A stretch of 64,000 nucleotides of DNA from Streptomyces sp. Ag109_O5-1. Its GTDB lineage: Bacteria; Actinomycetota; Actinomycetes; Streptomycetales; Streptomycetaceae. Shown piece by piece: positions 15,895-24,439 of this stretch. Numbering within the stretch: the stretch's first letter is position 1; each line of letters starts with the position of its first letter. The position numbers and the translations under genes are program-made. The stretch spans positions 4,526,001 to 4,590,000 of the forward strand of contig NZ_RKQF01000001.1 in assembly GCF_003814875.1 (NCBI RefSeq), given 5' to 3'. Below the pieces are notes generated by a model. The model was not told the DNA's origin and ran no database searches. It worked only from the letters and a program-made list of their open reading frames with translations.

Positions 15895-16394
15895 GCTGCC
15901 GACCAGCCGTCCAGCGAGACTTCCGAACCGTGATTCAGGTAGTGGTGGAGGGCGCTGGCCGTGGTATCCACGAACGCCTCGGGGATGGCGTTGGCGTCGA
16001 CCCAGCGGACCTGGGAGTGCTTGCGGGGTTCGCGGTTTTCGGGTTCGCCGGTCCATTCGTGGGCGGCGAACACGACCGTGAGGAAGCCGTTGGGGGCCTC
16101 CACGCCCCAGGCGCCGTGGATGATGTGGGCGACCTTGAGGGACTCGGGCTTCACCGTGAGGCCGGTCTCCTCGTACAGCTCGCGGACGGCCGTCTCGGTG
16201 ATCGGTTCGCCCGGTTCGCTCTTGCCGACGGGGAGGTCCCACATGCCCTGGGCGAACTTGGCGTTCTCGCTGCGCTGGAGGAGGACGACGCGGTTGGTGG
16301 CCTTGTCGTGGACGATAACCGCAGCGACCAGCAGGGTCATCGATTCGAGCGCCGGCTTGAGGGCCTTCGGCTGGTCTTCGGTCTGCTGGGTCAC
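15891..16394 (-). CDS. NUDIX hydrolase
   Basis: 167 residues. The NUDIX box is complete: G57-x5-E63-x7-R71-E72-x2-E75-E76-x-G78. Such enzymes hydrolyse nucleoside diphosphates linked to another moiety; the substrate cannot be told from sequence. The GTG start (16392-16394) has AAGGGA upstream. It follows the XRE/TPR regulator gene on the same strand by 33 bases and its stop overlaps the frameshifted gene. It may clean up or modify a nucleotide product of the divergent operon, which is inference. Confidence 0.93.
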   Translation of the reverse strand: MTQQTEDQPKALKPALESMTLLVAAVIVHDKATNRVVLLQRSENAKFAQGMWDLPVGKSEPGEPITETAVRELYEETGLTVKPESLKVAHIIHGAWGVEAPNGFLTVVFAAHEWTGEPENREPRKHSQVRWVDANAIPEAFVDTTASALHHYLNHGSEVSLDGWSAA

Positions 16395-16427
16395 GGTGTT
16401 CCCTTCGTCGGGCGGGTGTTGGGCATG

Positions 16428-17783
16428 TTAGGCGAGGGCTTCGCGGGCGCGGCGGGCGAGATCGGCGGCGCCAGGGACACGGCGGCGCTGGTAGACCGCG
16501 AGGGTGGAGCGGATCGAGGTGATCGCCTTGCGGGTGCGGTCGGAGGTCATGCCCTCCATGAGGACCAGCGCTTGGGTCCAGGCGGCGACGGCCTCGTCGG
16601 CACGGGCCTGGGCGGCGAGGCTGTCGCCGAGGTCGGCGTGGGTGAGGGCGTGGACGCGCTTGTACTTTTCAGGGTCCCAGCGGGTGAGGGCATCGCGGTG
16701 CTGTTGTTCGGTGCCGATGTGGTCGGCGAGGTCGGTCAGGGTGCGGGCGGTGTGGCTGGCCACGGTGCCAGCGGCCGGGCCGCTCACGCGGGAGTAGCTG
16801 GGCTGGGGGCCGTCGTCCCGTAGGAGGGCGTCCTCGGCGGCGAGGAGGGCGCGTGCGGCCGACGGGTTCTCGTCGGTGGCCGCGTAGGCGCGGGCGTGGG
16901 TGATGTGGAGGAGGGCCTCGGTCTGGCCGTCGACGTGGCCGAGTCCGCGCCGCAGGGCGCCTTCGACGAGGTCGACGCAGTGGTGGGGCTGCTTGAGGCT
17001 CAGGGCCTGGTGGGCGAGGGCGCGCATCATCCAGGCGGCGTGGCCGTGGGGGTCGGCTTCGCAGGCGAGCTTGTAGCCGACCTGGTAGTAGCGCTGGGCG
17101 GCGCCTTCCTGGCCGAGGTCGTGGTGCTTCCACCCTGCGAGGTAGGCGAGTTCGGCGACGGCGCCGAAGGCGGCCCAGCGTAAGGCATCGCTGGGGAAGC
17201 GTCCGCGCAGCATGGGGGCCGCTGTGTCGGCGAGGTACGCGGTGACGGTGGTCAGTCCGTGCCCACCGCCGAGGCGTTCGTCGGCGGCGCTGAAGGCCGC
17301 GGTGATCTGGCGTACGACGTCCACGTCCTCCGCGCCGACTAGGGACGTGCCGGTGCGGGCTCGGAGCATACGGGTGGTGGCTTCGTGGTCGTAGCCGAGC
17401 GGCATGGCGACGCCGGCGGTGGTGAAGGCCGCGATGGCAAGGAAGCGGCGGCGCTCGACGTCGGCCCGGCCCAGGTCGGTGACGGCGAGGACGGGGTCGG
17501 ATTCCGCCGACTCTTCGTCATCACTGGTCTGGAGGCCGATCTCGGTCTGGGTGATCGTGCGCCCCGCTCGACGGGACAGCGCTTCGGCGAGGTACTGGCC
17601 TACTCGGCCCGACGGGGCACGAGTGCCGTTCGCCCAGTGCGAGATGGCCGACTTGTTGGTCTGAAAGATCTCGCCGTTCTCGGCAGCGATGCGCCGCACG
17701 TCTCGGGCGAGGGCCTCGTAAGTGCAGCCGGCCGAGTCGATGACGTCCCGCAGACGGGAGTTGGGTTCTCGCTGCGCCGCCAC
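16428..17783 (-). CDS. XRE-type regulator with C-terminal TPR-like domain
   Basis: 451 residues. N-terminal helix-turn-helix at about residues 8-70 (TYEALARDVRRIAAENG, TNKSAISHWANGTRAPSGRV). A RRRFLAIAAFTTAGVA stretch at about 110-125 looks like a Tat motif but is a common linker in this regulator class. The remainder is helical repeats (AALRWAAF-type, HHDLGQEGAAQRYYQVGYKL, EALLHITHARAYA) like the TPR-like domains of NsdA-type Streptomyces regulators. GTG with GGAGG five bases upstream. It is divergent from the 18007 operon across a 223-bp gap, so it probably controls that operon. Confidence 0.88.
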   Translation of the reverse strand: MAAQREPNSRLRDVIDSAGCTYEALARDVRRIAAENGEIFQTNKSAISHWANGTRAPSGRVGQYLAEALSRRAGRTITQTEIGLQTSDDEESAESDPVLAVTDLGRADVERRRFLAIAAFTTAGVAMPLGYDHEATTRMLRARTGTSLVGAEDVDVVRQITAAFSAADERLGGGHGLTTVTAYLADTAAPMLRGRFPSDALRWAAFGAVAELAYLAGWKHHDLGQEGAAQRYYQVGYKLACEADPHGHAAWMMRALAHQALSLKQPHHCVDLVEGALRRGLGHVDGQTEALLHITHARAYAATDENPSAARALLAAEDALLRDDGPQPSYSRVSGPAAGTVASHTARTLTDLADHIGTEQQHRDALTRWDPEKYKRVHALTHADLGDSLAAQARADEAVAAWTQALVLMEGMTSDRTRKAITSIRSTLAVYQRRRVPGAADLARRAREALA

Positions 17784-18006
17784 GATCGCCTCCGCCCTGG
17801 AGCTGTAAACCGCGTATACCGCTTCAACTGCCTTCCACCGTACCCACTGAGCGTGACCACCGGTTCACTTATCAGCAGCCGCCCGGAACGGCGCGACCGT
17901 GATCCAGGCTCCCCCTTGGTCCGGGCGGCACCCCGAAGTTCCGTACGCCCACACCGGGCTCGGGCATTCCTGTGCCCGAACCTGGCCGATCAGAGACGGA
18001 GACACG

Positions 18007-18756
18007 GTGACCACCATCGACACCACGGCCATCACGGTCGAGCTGCCCGAGGCGTTCGACTCGCGCTGGAGCCGGCTGCCCGGCATCCAGGTCGACGGCC
18101 GACGCATCACGATCGACCCGGCCGAGTACTTCTTCCGCTTCGAGTCGAGCACGTGGCTCGTCGCCGACTGGGAGCTGGTCAAGGCCCAGCTCCTGGAGGT
18201 GGACGAGACGACCGAGAGCGCGGTCGAGCAGTTCGCGCTCGACTTCATCAAGCAGCACAGCGAGTCCACCTCCGATGCGGCCCGCGTTCTGGCCACCGCG
18301 TACGAGGTGTACGCGTATCTCTTCCGCGACGAGCACCTGGCCGGCCTCGGCCTGCCGCAGATCACCGCCGATCATCTGCGGATGCTCCGCGAAGCGGCCA
18401 CGCTCATGGCGCTCAACAAGGTCGAGGTGGACGGGCACATCTCCAACGTCGGCCCGTGCTGGTTCTTCCCTGCCGCCACGTCCGTCGTCTTCGACCTGGA
18501 CGACGAGATGGGCGGGATGCTCGACGAGGTCTACCACGGCGGCTGGTTCAACGAGCACCGCCGGATCGAGTCCATCAAGGCCCATACGGCGCTCGGTGGC
18601 CGGCTCGTGCACGGGTGCCAGTCCGTGCCGGACCAGTCCGGCGGCGTGGTCGCGCCCTACGGTGCCTCGATGGCGAACTTCCGCGACGACCTCGCCGCGT
18701 TCAAGGCGGGCTGGATCGAGCAGGTCTACGCCCACCGCGTGAACCCCGCCGCGTAA
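18007..18756 (+). CDS. Unknown protein, first gene of a four-gene operon
   Basis: 249 residues, no signal peptide or membrane segment. Visible stretches include RWSRLPGIQVDGRRITIDPA, EYFFRFESSTWLVADWELV and GPCWFFPAATSVVFDLDDEM; no named family recognised. The GTG at 18007 has GGAG about 8 bases upstream and gives the only start that leaves a sensible promoter gap to the divergent regulator. The late FNEHRRIESIKAHTALGG segment is rich in charged residues. Position suggests it works with the kinase-like, methyltransferase and HAD proteins that follow. Confidence 0.75.
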   Translation: MTTIDTTAITVELPEAFDSRWSRLPGIQVDGRRITIDPAEYFFRFESSTWLVADWELVKAQLLEVDETTESAVEQFALDFIKQHSESTSDAARVLATAYEVYAYLFRDEHLAGLGLPQITADHLRMLREAATLMALNKVEVDGHISNVGPCWFFPAATSVVFDLDDEMGGMLDEVYHGGWFNEHRRIESIKAHTALGGRLVHGCQSVPDQSGGVVAPYGASMANFRDDLAAFKAGWIEQVYAHRVNPAA

Positions 18757-18834
18757 CCCACCATCCGATCAGGCTCCGGGGCGGGCCGGCATCCCTCGCC
18801 CGCCCCGGAAGCCACCATCCCCCGGAGCCCTCCC

Positions 18835-19746
18835 GTGACCACAAACCCCAGCGCCGAACTCCTCGACAGCCTGCTCACCGCGACCGGCCAGACCACCGCC
18901 GTACGGGAGGAGGTACGCGTGTGGTCCATGTCCGGCGTCGAGCGCGTGACCTTCCCCGACGGCTCCACGGCCATCTTCAAGTACGCCAAGAAGCCCTTCG
19001 ACAGCGAGGACCAGGCCCTCCGCCTGGCCCATACCCTCGGCGTACCCGTCCCCCAGGTCCACGCCTCCGCCGTCCTGGACGGCTGGCTCGGCATGCTCAT
19101 GGAGGACCTCGGACCGTCCGTCCGCGAGACCGACGACCTCGACGGTGTCGCTGCGGCCGTGATCCTGCACGGCACCCGTACGGCTCCGCCCTTGCCCGCC
19201 CTCGGCCAGGAGCGCCTGCGCGCACTTCCGGCCCGGGCGCTGGAACACCTCGAACGGCTGCGCAAGGCCGACCGGTGGCAGGACGCCGACGACGTCGAGG
19301 ACGCGATCGACCGGATCGCCAAGGCCGCCGAAGCCCGCTCGGCCGGAGCAACACTGGAACCGTTCGGCTGGGTGCACTCCGAGTTCCACCCCACCAGCCT
19401 CCACATCGGCGAGCGCGGCTGGCGGCTGCTCGACTTCGCCCGCGCCTTCACCGGCCCCGGCCTGCTCGACCTCGCCAGCTGGCACGGCACTATCGAGCCC
19501 CCGCACCCTGTGCGCCTGCGCATCTTCCTGGAGCAGTACGTCACTGCCGGCGGCACCCCCGACGCCCTTGCCCCGCGAGGCGGGCTCACCGCCGAGAACT
19601 GGGCCCTGGGCTGGCACCGCATGTGGGCCGTCGAGTGGTTCATGGAGCAGTCCATCCGCTGGATCAACGACCCGGCCACCGACCCCGCCTACCTCAAGGC
19701 CGTCCGCCGCCACCTCACCGACGTCTTCCACCTCCTGGAGATCTGA
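18835..19746 (+). CDS. APH-fold phosphotransferase with altered catalytic loop
   Basis: 303 residues of the aminoglycoside/choline kinase fold: an N-lobe with TFPDGSTAIFKYAKKPF, a hinge, then GWVHSEFHPTSLHIGERGWR followed by LLDFARAF. The usual loop is H-x-D-x4-N with a later D; here H181 is kept, the catalytic Asp is Glu183 and the Asn is Ser188, while the metal-binding-like Asp200 is kept. It may be a weak kinase or a pseudokinase. GTG 18835 has GGAG ten bases upstream. The next gene starts one base after its stop, so expression is coupled. The substrate is unknown. Confidence 0.78.
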   Translation: MTTNPSAELLDSLLTATGQTTAVREEVRVWSMSGVERVTFPDGSTAIFKYAKKPFDSEDQALRLAHTLGVPVPQVHASAVLDGWLGMLMEDLGPSVRETDDLDGVAAAVILHGTRTAPPLPALGQERLRALPARALEHLERLRKADRWQDADDVEDAIDRIAKAAEARSAGATLEPFGWVHSEFHPTSLHIGERGWRLLDFARAFTGPGLLDLASWHGTIEPPHPVRLRIFLEQYVTAGGTPDALAPRGGLTAENWALGWHRMWAVEWFMEQSIRWINDPATDPAYLKAVRRHLTDVFHLLEI

Positions 19747-19747
19747 C

Positions 19748-20440
19748 GTGCTCGCCCAGGCTTCCCCGTGGCACGCCCACGCGCTTCAGCGCACCGCCGC
19801 CGGACTCGCCGAACCCCTCTCCGTACCCGCTCGGATGGAATGGACCACGAGACCCGGCCAAGGGCCCGGAGCCGACGTCCTCGGGCCTGACCTGCGTGGG
19901 AAGCGGCTCCTGGAACTCGGCTGCGGCCCCGGCCACAACGCCGCCCACCTCGCCACCCGACACGGCGCCCACGTCACCGGCGTCGACCTGGTCGGCCTGC
20001 AGGTCCGCCGCGCCCGCTCCCACTACGGACGGCTGAACAACCTCACCTTCATCGCCGGCCACGCCCTGCACTATCTGCACGCCACCGACGAGCAGTTCGA
20101 CGCGATCTACTCCGTATTCGGCGCCGTCGGGCTCGTCGCGTCCGAGCTCCTGCTCCCGACCATTGCCCAGCGCCTCACGCCTGGACGAGTGCTCGCCTTT
20201 TCCGTCCCCCACCCGCAGCGTGGCGGCCGAAGCCCTTCCGGCGACGACCGGCCTCGCCGCGACGACGTCACCCTCCCCGACCGCACCCGGCTCCCCATCG
20301 CCCGCTGGGAGTTCGACACCGACCGCTGGGAGAGGCACCTCAGCCGGGCGGGCTTCTCGCTTACCTCGGCCCAGGAGTTCCACGACCCCCGCATGGGCCA
20401 CTGGCCCACCACCCTGCTGATCCGCGCTCGCAAGCTCTGA
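19748..20440 (+). CDS. Class I SAM-dependent methyltransferase
   Basis: 230 residues. Motif I LLELGCGPGHNAAHLA at about 54-69, VTGVDLVGLQVRRAR as motif II region, and FDAIYSVFGAVGLV at motif IV, followed by PGRVLAFSVPHPQ. The tail WERHLSRAGFSLTSAQEFH is typical of small-molecule methyltransferases with the Ubi/COQ5 layout. GTG 19748 lies one base after the previous stop. The acceptor substrate is not predictable. The genes on both sides in the same direction argue for a shared pathway or modification system. Confidence 0.9.
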   Translation: MLAQASPWHAHALQRTAAGLAEPLSVPARMEWTTRPGQGPGADVLGPDLRGKRLLELGCGPGHNAAHLATRHGAHVTGVDLVGLQVRRARSHYGRLNNLTFIAGHALHYLHATDEQFDAIYSVFGAVGLVASELLLPTIAQRLTPGRVLAFSVPHPQRGGRSPSGDDRPRRDDVTLPDRTRLPIARWEFDTDRWERHLSRAGFSLTSAQEFHDPRMGHWPTTLLIRARKL

Positions 20441-20473
20441 CCGCCGCCCCTCGCCCCGGCCCCTGGAGGACCG

Positions 20474-21019
20474 ATGCGCCCGCCCTACTTGCTCCTCGAC
20501 ATCGACGGCGTCCTCATATCCTTCCCCGACGAGCACGGCTCGACCCCGGCCACGCACGCCCGCCACGACGTCGTCCCCACCGGCCGGAGCGCCGACAACC
20601 CGGTCACCGTCTGGCTCGACCCTTCCCACGGCCCCATGCTCATGGACGTGATCCGCACCGGCCTGGTCACCCCGGTCTGGTGCACCAGCTGGCGCCAGGA
20701 CGCCACCACCCTCATCGGCCCGCTCCTCGGCCTTCCAACCCTGTCGTATGTCGATCTCCCGCGTCCACAGATCACCACCAGCCACCCCAACGGCTACCTG
20801 TGGAAGCGTGACCACGTCGACGCCTGGCTGGGCGACGCCCCCGCCGTCTGGATCGACGACGACTTCACCGGCCTCGACCACGAATGGGCGGTGGAGCGCA
20901 CTGCGAAGGGAACGGCGACCCTCCTCATTCAGCCCGACCCGCACCTCGGTCTACAGCCCGAGCACCTGACCGAGGTCACGAGGTGGGTCGCGCAGTTACC
21001 CACAGCCCGCGCCGCCTGA
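20474..21019 (+). CDS. HAD-superfamily protein, similar to HAD domains of RNA-repair 'Swiss army knife' proteins
   Basis: 181 residues. YLLLDIDGVL gives the HAD nucleophile D9 and acid D11; CTSWRQDATTLIGPLLGLP at about 69-87 provides the Thr/Ser motif, and VWIDDDFTGLDHEWA the acidic motif. The 'W.TSW...A...iGPLLGLP' and 'W.kr..v..wlg...WiDDD' pattern resembles the HAD family associated with RNA-repair proteins; I am moderately sure. ATG has GGAGG seven bases upstream. Last gene of the operon that starts at 18007. Confidence 0.8.
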   Translation: MRPPYLLLDIDGVLISFPDEHGSTPATHARHDVVPTGRSADNPVTVWLDPSHGPMLMDVIRTGLVTPVWCTSWRQDATTLIGPLLGLPTLSYVDLPRPQITTSHPNGYLWKRDHVDAWLGDAPAVWIDDDFTGLDHEWAVERTAKGTATLLIQPDPHLGLQPEHLTEVTRWVAQLPTARAA

Positions 21020-21142
21020 CGACTGATGCCCTCGCTGCCACGAGCAGCGAGGGCATCAGAGTATTGCTCGAGCGTGAGCCGCCTGCGGTTTGTGGCATGT
21101 ATCGGCGGCGCTGATGTCGGAGTCGGCTGGAACACTGCGGCC

Positions 21143-22567
21143 GTGATCAACGAGATGACCCCAGACCTTCCTGATGCTCCCGCCGGCTCTCTGCCACCCA
21201 GAGCACAGGCAGAGCTCGCCGGCACCGCCTGGGAGGGGCTGCCGCACGTCTGTACTGGCCAGCACGGTGTGCCTGACACACCGGACATCCTCGGCGCTGT
21301 GCTCGCCACCGACCCGGCCCGCCGGGTGCGGGCGGTGGGGGATCTGTATCGGCTGCTCCTCAATCGGGAGCAGGTGTTTCCGGCGACCGCTCCGGCGGCC
21401 TTGGTTCTCGCCCGTCTTCTCGACGATCCGCGCACCCTCGCCGAAGGCCGGTGGGAGCGCAGGGCCGGTCGGCGGTCGCTTCGCGCCGAACTGCTGAACT
21501 GGCTGGCTTCGTTCGCCGACATCGCCCGCCTGGACGTCGAGGACGGCGTCGGCACGACGCAGGATCTGGCTGCCGCACGTGCGGCAAGGCCGATACTCCA
21601 CGACCACATCGCGGATTTCTGCGACGACGACGAACCACTGGTGAGGGAGGCCGCGCTCGCGGCCACCGCCCTGCTGCTGGCCGACCCCGCCCTCGCCTCG
21701 TCCGTACCCCGGTACGCGCCCGCCGTTCGCGAGGTCCTTGCCGTGAGCGCGGACTCGTACTACCGGTGGATCGCCCGGGAACGGCTGGCTGCCTGGGGGA
21801 AGGATGTCACCGGCCTCGTCACTGCGGAGGACGAGCGCCGCGCGGCCCTGGACCGGGCAGGCGAGTTGGCGGAAGACCCGTTCGGCCAGGACCAGGAGCA
21901 GGCGATCCGCTGGCTGGAAGAGCAGCCCGAGGACACCGCGGCTCCGGAACGACTCGGCCGTCGGCGTGAGGACCGGACCACGCCCAGATCGGCCGCCTCG
22001 CAAGAATCTGCACCCGAGCCGCCCGTGGTCGCCCCGGGGAGCGAGGCGGGGTACTGCGGCCCGTGGCGGATCGCCCGGGAGGAGGAGCGTGCCGAGTGGA
22101 CGTTCACGCCGTACGTAGGAGTAGGCCCCCTGCACTTCGGGATGACCTTGGAGGAGATCACCCGCGTCCTCGGCGAAGGACCGGCTGTCTCGTCCTACTC
22201 CCACCACGGCGAAGACCAACAGCTCAACTACGCCGACTTCACTGAGAGCGGGATCAGGGCCCTCTTCCGTGACAACCGCCTGGGGTGCGTCGCCGCAGAC
22301 GCTCTCACCGGCCCCCAGGTGAGATTGGACGCGGCCCCGCTGACCGGCTGCGCACCTTCCCAGGTGGAGGACTGGCTCGTCCACCGCCCAACACGGCCCG
22401 GCAGCCTGGCGTACAGCGTCGCTGGCGATCCGGTCTTCGCCGACCTCGGCCTGGCGATCCGCTCCCAGCGGGCCGGCGACGTCGTCCTGACCCGCCCCCT
22501 CTTCCTGCTCCACGACTGGCTCGACCTGTGGCACGCGCTGCCCAGCGAGGAGTGGAACTGCTCCTGA
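21143..22567 (+). CDS. HEAT-like repeat protein with C-terminal unknown domain
   Basis: About 474 residues. The N-terminal 200 residues are helical repeats (RRVRAVGDLYRLLLNREQVF, LVREAALAATALLLADPALA) of the HEAT type. A charged Pro/Arg-rich linker at about 260-310 follows. The C-terminal part has YVGVGPLHFGMTLEEITRVL, an immunity-like domain opening, and ends GDVVLTRPLFLLHDWLDLWH. GTG 21143 chosen; ATG 21155 is the alternative and neither has a strong ribosome-binding site. It follows the HAD gene by 123 bases on the same strand but is likely transcribed separately. Function unknown. Confidence 0.65.
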   Translation: MINEMTPDLPDAPAGSLPPRAQAELAGTAWEGLPHVCTGQHGVPDTPDILGAVLATDPARRVRAVGDLYRLLLNREQVFPATAPAALVLARLLDDPRTLAEGRWERRAGRRSLRAELLNWLASFADIARLDVEDGVGTTQDLAAARAARPILHDHIADFCDDDEPLVREAALAATALLLADPALASSVPRYAPAVREVLAVSADSYYRWIARERLAAWGKDVTGLVTAEDERRAALDRAGELAEDPFGQDQEQAIRWLEEQPEDTAAPERLGRRREDRTTPRSAASQESAPEPPVVAPGSEAGYCGPWRIAREEERAEWTFTPYVGVGPLHFGMTLEEITRVLGEGPAVSSYSHHGEDQQLNYADFTESGIRALFRDNRLGCVAADALTGPQVRLDAAPLTGCAPSQVEDWLVHRPTRPGSLAYSVAGDPVFADLGLAIRSQRAGDVVLTRPLFLLHDWLDLWHALPSEEWNCS

Positions 22568-22698
22568 AGCGTGATTCGCCGGTCGGCCTCACCTGAGTGC
22601 GAGGCCGACCGGAGCGACACACCTGTCCACCGGAGCGCGTGGGGAATCAACGTAAGCAGCTTTGTGGCTGGCAAGCAGCCGGCCGTTGAGTCGCCCGG

Positions 22699-22729
22699 AT
22701 GTCCCCGCCATGATGTGTGGCGGGGATAT
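22699..22729 (-). terminator. Hairpin downstream of the relaxase gene
   Basis: Arms 22699-22710 and 22718-22729 (TGGCGGGGATAT) pair over 12 bp with one G-U pair, loop of 7. It lies 13 bases past the relaxase stop on the minus strand, so it most likely ends the mob operon. Confidence 0.7.
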
Positions 22730-22741
22730 CGGGCCGTGGCG

Positions 22742-24439
22742 TCAGCGGTGTCGACTGCGTTCTTCGGGCCTCGTGGCCACTGGTGTGGCCGGAGGGTGTG
22801 GCGTGGCGGACATGGCCGACGTTCCGCTGGTGGCGCTTCGCATGCGAGCCGCTTGCGTCCGCCGGTTCGGCTGAGCGGTGATGCGCCAGTTGAGGACCTC
22901 GGCGGGGCGTTCCGCGCTGTCGAGTTCCCGCTGGGTGCCCATCTCGGCTAGGAGACGTCGGGGTTTGTGGCCGGCGGTCTCGGCTTGGGCGAGGGTTGTG
23001 GTCAGGGCGGTCCAAGTGGGGTCGGCGAGGATCCGGTCGGCGTAGTCGGGGAGAGCTGCACGAAGATCCTGTTCGAAGCGGCGGGCGGTTGCGGCTCGCG
23101 GTGCTCGGCGGGCCAAGTCCGCCAGGACGGGTGTGGCGGCCTGCTGGTAGCCCGCCTGTAGGTGGCGGAGGGCTTCTTCGGCCGCGGCTGCTTGCTGTTC
23201 GTGGCCGCGTTGGGCGTGCCAGTGGGCGGCGGCGCGGGCCAGGTGCACGGTGGCGAAGAGCAGGGCGATGGCGAGTCCGCCCGGCTCGCTGGAGGCGTAG
23301 GCGAGTTCCTTGGCGGCCTTGCGCAGGGCGGTGGCGGCCTGGTGGTCGGCGCGGGTGGCGGAGCGGCGGGCGCGGTTGAACGCCATCGCCGCCGCTCGTA
23401 GTTCCGTCCGGTGTGGGCCGGTCGTGGCGCTGGCGATGTTGTACAGGGCGTCACCGAAGGCGGCCAGGTGGCCCTGGGCGGCGGCATCGTCACCGGAGCC
23501 AAGGACGGTGCGTGCCACGTGTATGGCGGTGGTGGTGTGGCGCCATGGGTCGGCTGGGTCCGCCACGTACTGCGGGTGGTCGGCCACCTTCTGGTTGGGG
23601 AGGCGTTCGCGTAGACGGTTGATCGAGAGGTCGGGGGCAAGTTTGGAGCCTCCGTACCAGACGGGTTCGCCGGCCGCGTTGGTGTCTCCAGGTGTGGCAA
23701 GGCTGTAGCCGATCACATCGCCGGTCTCGGGGCCGAGGCGCGTCTTGACCTTGATGCCCAGGGAGTCCAGCACGGTGAAGTAGTCGGCTTCGGTTTGTAC
23801 GGTGGCGGCGACCGCGTACGCCTGCTCGCGCAGCCACTGCCGTGCCGTGACGGTCTGGCCCTGGCGTTCCGCCTTGGCGCGTTCGGCTCCGGTGGGGGTG
23901 CGGGGCGCGGTGAGGTCGCCGGACTTCAGGCGGCGCAGGCCGAACTCGGCTTCGATCTTGCGGCATTCGGCTTGGGCGCGCTGTCCGTCGTGGTGGGTGC
24001 GGGGGCGGCGTCCGTCGGCGCGGACGGTGGTGGCCATGATGTGGATGTGGTCGTCGGCGTGGCGCACGGCGATCCATCGGCATGCCTTGTCGTCGCTTTC
24101 GGGGGCGATGCCTGTGGCGTGGACGATGCGTCGGGCGATCTCGGCCCACTCGGTGTCGGTGAGGTAGCGGTCGCCGGGCGCGGTGCGGACCGGGCAGTGC
24201 CAGACGTGCTGGGGTGGTTTCTTGCCGCCCAGTTCGCGGGTGCGCAGGTCGACGTAGGTGTCGAGGCGCTTGGCGAGGTGGGTGTAGGTGGCTTCGGGGT
24301 TGCGGCCGGGGTCGGGGGCGCCGGCCATGTCCCAGGCGGCGACGATGTGTGGGTTGGTGTGTTCGTCTCGGCGGCCGGGGCCGAAGAGGTAGACGATCAG
24401 TCCGCGGGTGTCGGAGCCGGTCGAGACGTCAGGAACCAT
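22742..24439 (-). CDS. Relaxase/mobilization nuclease (MobA/VirD2-like)
   Basis: 565 residues. The N-terminal nuclease domain shows TRGLIVYLFGPGRRDEHTNP, then WIAVRHADDHIHIMATTVRA, the H-x2-D-D-H-I-H three-His metal site of MOB relaxases, and RPRTHHDGQRAQAECRKIEAE after it. It nicks oriT and stays covalently linked to the 5' end for conjugal transfer. The C-terminal half is Ala/Arg-rich helices without helicase or primase motifs. The start overlaps the MobC-like stop by 11 bases, so the two are coupled. No transfer pore genes are near, so it relies on a helper. Confidence 0.92.
   Translation of the reverse strand: MVPDVSTGSDTRGLIVYLFGPGRRDEHTNPHIVAAWDMAGAPDPGRNPEATYTHLAKRLDTYVDLRTRELGGKKPPQHVWHCPVRTAPGDRYLTDTEWAEIARRIVHATGIAPESDDKACRWIAVRHADDHIHIMATTVRADGRRPRTHHDGQRAQAECRKIEAEFGLRRLKSGDLTAPRTPTGAERAKAERQGQTVTARQWLREQAYAVAATVQTEADYFTVLDSLGIKVKTRLGPETGDVIGYSLATPGDTNAAGEPVWYGGSKLAPDLSINRLRERLPNQKVADHPQYVADPADPWRHTTTAIHVARTVLGSGDDAAAQGHLAAFGDALYNIASATTGPHRTELRAAAMAFNRARRSATRADHQAATALRKAAKELAYASSEPGGLAIALLFATVHLARAAAHWHAQRGHEQQAAAAEEALRHLQAGYQQAATPVLADLARRAPRAATARRFEQDLRAALPDYADRILADPTWTALTTTLAQAETAGHKPRRLLAEMGTQRELDSAERPAEVLNWRITAQPNRRTQAARMRSATSGTSAMSATPHPPATPVATRPEERSRHR

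Noticed and set aside
17400..17460. Tat signal in the XRE-TPR regulator (RRRFLAIAAF)
   Set aside because: It sits about 110 residues into a DNA-binding protein, so it cannot be an export signal; similar linkers are common in this regulator class.
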